Source: Thiomicrospira sp. UBA5634
GTDB lineage: Bacteria; Pseudomonadota; Gammaproteobacteria; Thiomicrospirales; Thiomicrospiraceae
NCBI GenBank assembly: GCA_002421475.1
Contig: DIJW01000186.1
Location: 6,462 to 11,950, forward strand
Length of the DNA: 5,489 nucleotides
Direction of reading: 5' to 3'
Numbering within the stretch: position 1 is the stretch's first letter; every line of letters starts with the position of its first letter. A program made the translations under genes and the position numbers. The notes under the pieces were generated by a model that was given only the letters and a program-made list of their open reading frames with translations, was not told the origin of the DNA and made no database searches. Positions 4,958 through 5,489 of the stretch are shown here, piece by piece.

Positions 4958-5489
4958 AAACATCATTTGTAAGTTTTACTGCACCGCGTTTGGTCGGTTT
5001 AGTGTTCGGGTTAGCCGGTCTCGGATTGTTTTCTGCTAACGTCCACGCCGATGCGTTGGATTTAACGCCCGCGCAGCAGCAGGCGTTTGGTCTGCAATTT
5101 AGCCAAGCCAAAGCGGTGCAACAAATTCCTTCATTAACCTGGAGTGGTCAAGTCACGGTACCGACCGGACAAAATCGTGTGATGAGTGCATCGGCCAGTG
5201 GCGAGTTGACCTTGTTAAATTTGTCGGAAGGTGTGCAAATTCAGCCCGGCCAGTTATTGGGACATATCAAAAGCAGTGACAGTTTGGATATTCAACGTCA
5301 AGCGCTGGCAACCCAGTCCGCTTTGAGTTTGGCGCAAGCGAATCTTAAACGGGATGCAGAGTTGGCAGACAGCGGGGTGGTGGCACAAAAACGCTTGGAT
5401 GCCTCGCGTGCCGAAGTCGATAACTTGACCCAACAATTAGATCAATATTGGCAAACCTTAACCTTGATGGGTATGGATGCATCGGTATT
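4954..5489 (+). CDS. Periplasmic adaptor (membrane fusion) protein of an RND-type efflux pump, N-terminal part
   Basis: The frame is open from ATG 4954 to the window end: 178 codons and no stop, so the gene continues outside. A signal peptide with a long hydrophobic core (about residues 13-28) is predicted to be cleaved after VHA at residue 32. LTPAQQQAFGLQF then resembles the N-terminus of mature CzcB/CusB-like adaptors. A lipoyl-type half-motif follows at about 80-108: SASASGELTLLNLSEGVQIQ, then PGQLLGHIKSSD. Next comes the helical hairpin, with QRQALATQSALSLAQANLKRDAEL, the tip GVVAQKRLDAS and a returning helix. The adaptor bridges an inner membrane pump to the outer membrane channel encoded just upstream. 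ATG overlaps the preceding TGA (ATGA) and AGGAG lies at 4939-4943, supporting this start and coupled translation. A heavy-metal RND pump gene is the expected next neighbour, but it is not visible here. Confidence 0.87.
   Translation, partial: MKTSFVSFTAPRLVGLVFGLAGLGLFSANVHADALDLTPAQQQAFGLQFSQAKAVQQIPSLTWSGQVTVPTGQNRVMSASASGELTLLNLSEGVQIQPGQLLGHIKSSDSLDIQRQALATQSALSLAQANLKRDAELADSGVVAQKRLDASRAEVDNLTQQLDQYWQTLTLMGMDASV

Overview
The window is a compact stretch of gammaproteobacterial-looking chromosome with every supported gene on the + strand. The assignment rests on protein resemblance: a QseB/PmrA-type response regulator with a PhoQ-like kinase, a YqaA relative, and a CzcC/CzcB-type efflux pair. 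Leucine codons are mostly TTA/TTG and base composition looks intermediate. Genus cannot be fixed from the sequence alone.

Layout. 1-267 is the C-terminal end of a GPH/MFS-type sugar or cation symporter that begins upstream. 331-993 encodes an OmpR-family response regulator behind a perfect TATAAT box. After a 117-base gap holding a predicted response-regulator operator comes a tight run: a membrane-anchored LuxR-type HTH protein (1111-1623), a sensor histidine kinase overlapping it by 8 bases (1616-2986), a BFD-like [2Fe-2S] protein (3000-3233) and a YqaA/DedA-like membrane protein (3239-3676). A second gap (3677-3781) carries the same operator and promoter geometry. It leads into an efflux operon: a TolC/CzcC-like outer membrane protein (3782-4957), then a CzcB/CusB-like periplasmic adaptor that starts in a 4-base overlap and runs off the window (4954-5489). 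An RND pump gene is expected just downstream.

How the parts may work together (inference). The kinase and response regulator form a two-component pair. TCAGTT direct repeats 11 bp apart lie upstream of both the HTH-kinase operon and the efflux operon. Each repeat sits exactly 25 bp from its candidate -10 box. The simplest reading is that the response regulator activates its own kinase operon and the efflux operon. The membrane-tethered HTH protein between the two signalling genes would be a third, unexplained component.

The most unusual feature is the perfect 12-bp palindrome ACCAGGCCTGGT, present four times in 5.5 kb and always inside a coding region. Two copies share 19 identical bases in opposite orientation. 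One copy appears to have replaced a normally conserved residue of the response regulator receiver domain. It looks like a genome-wide iterated palindromic motif. No CRISPR array, RNA gene, insertion sequence or convincing terminator was seen.
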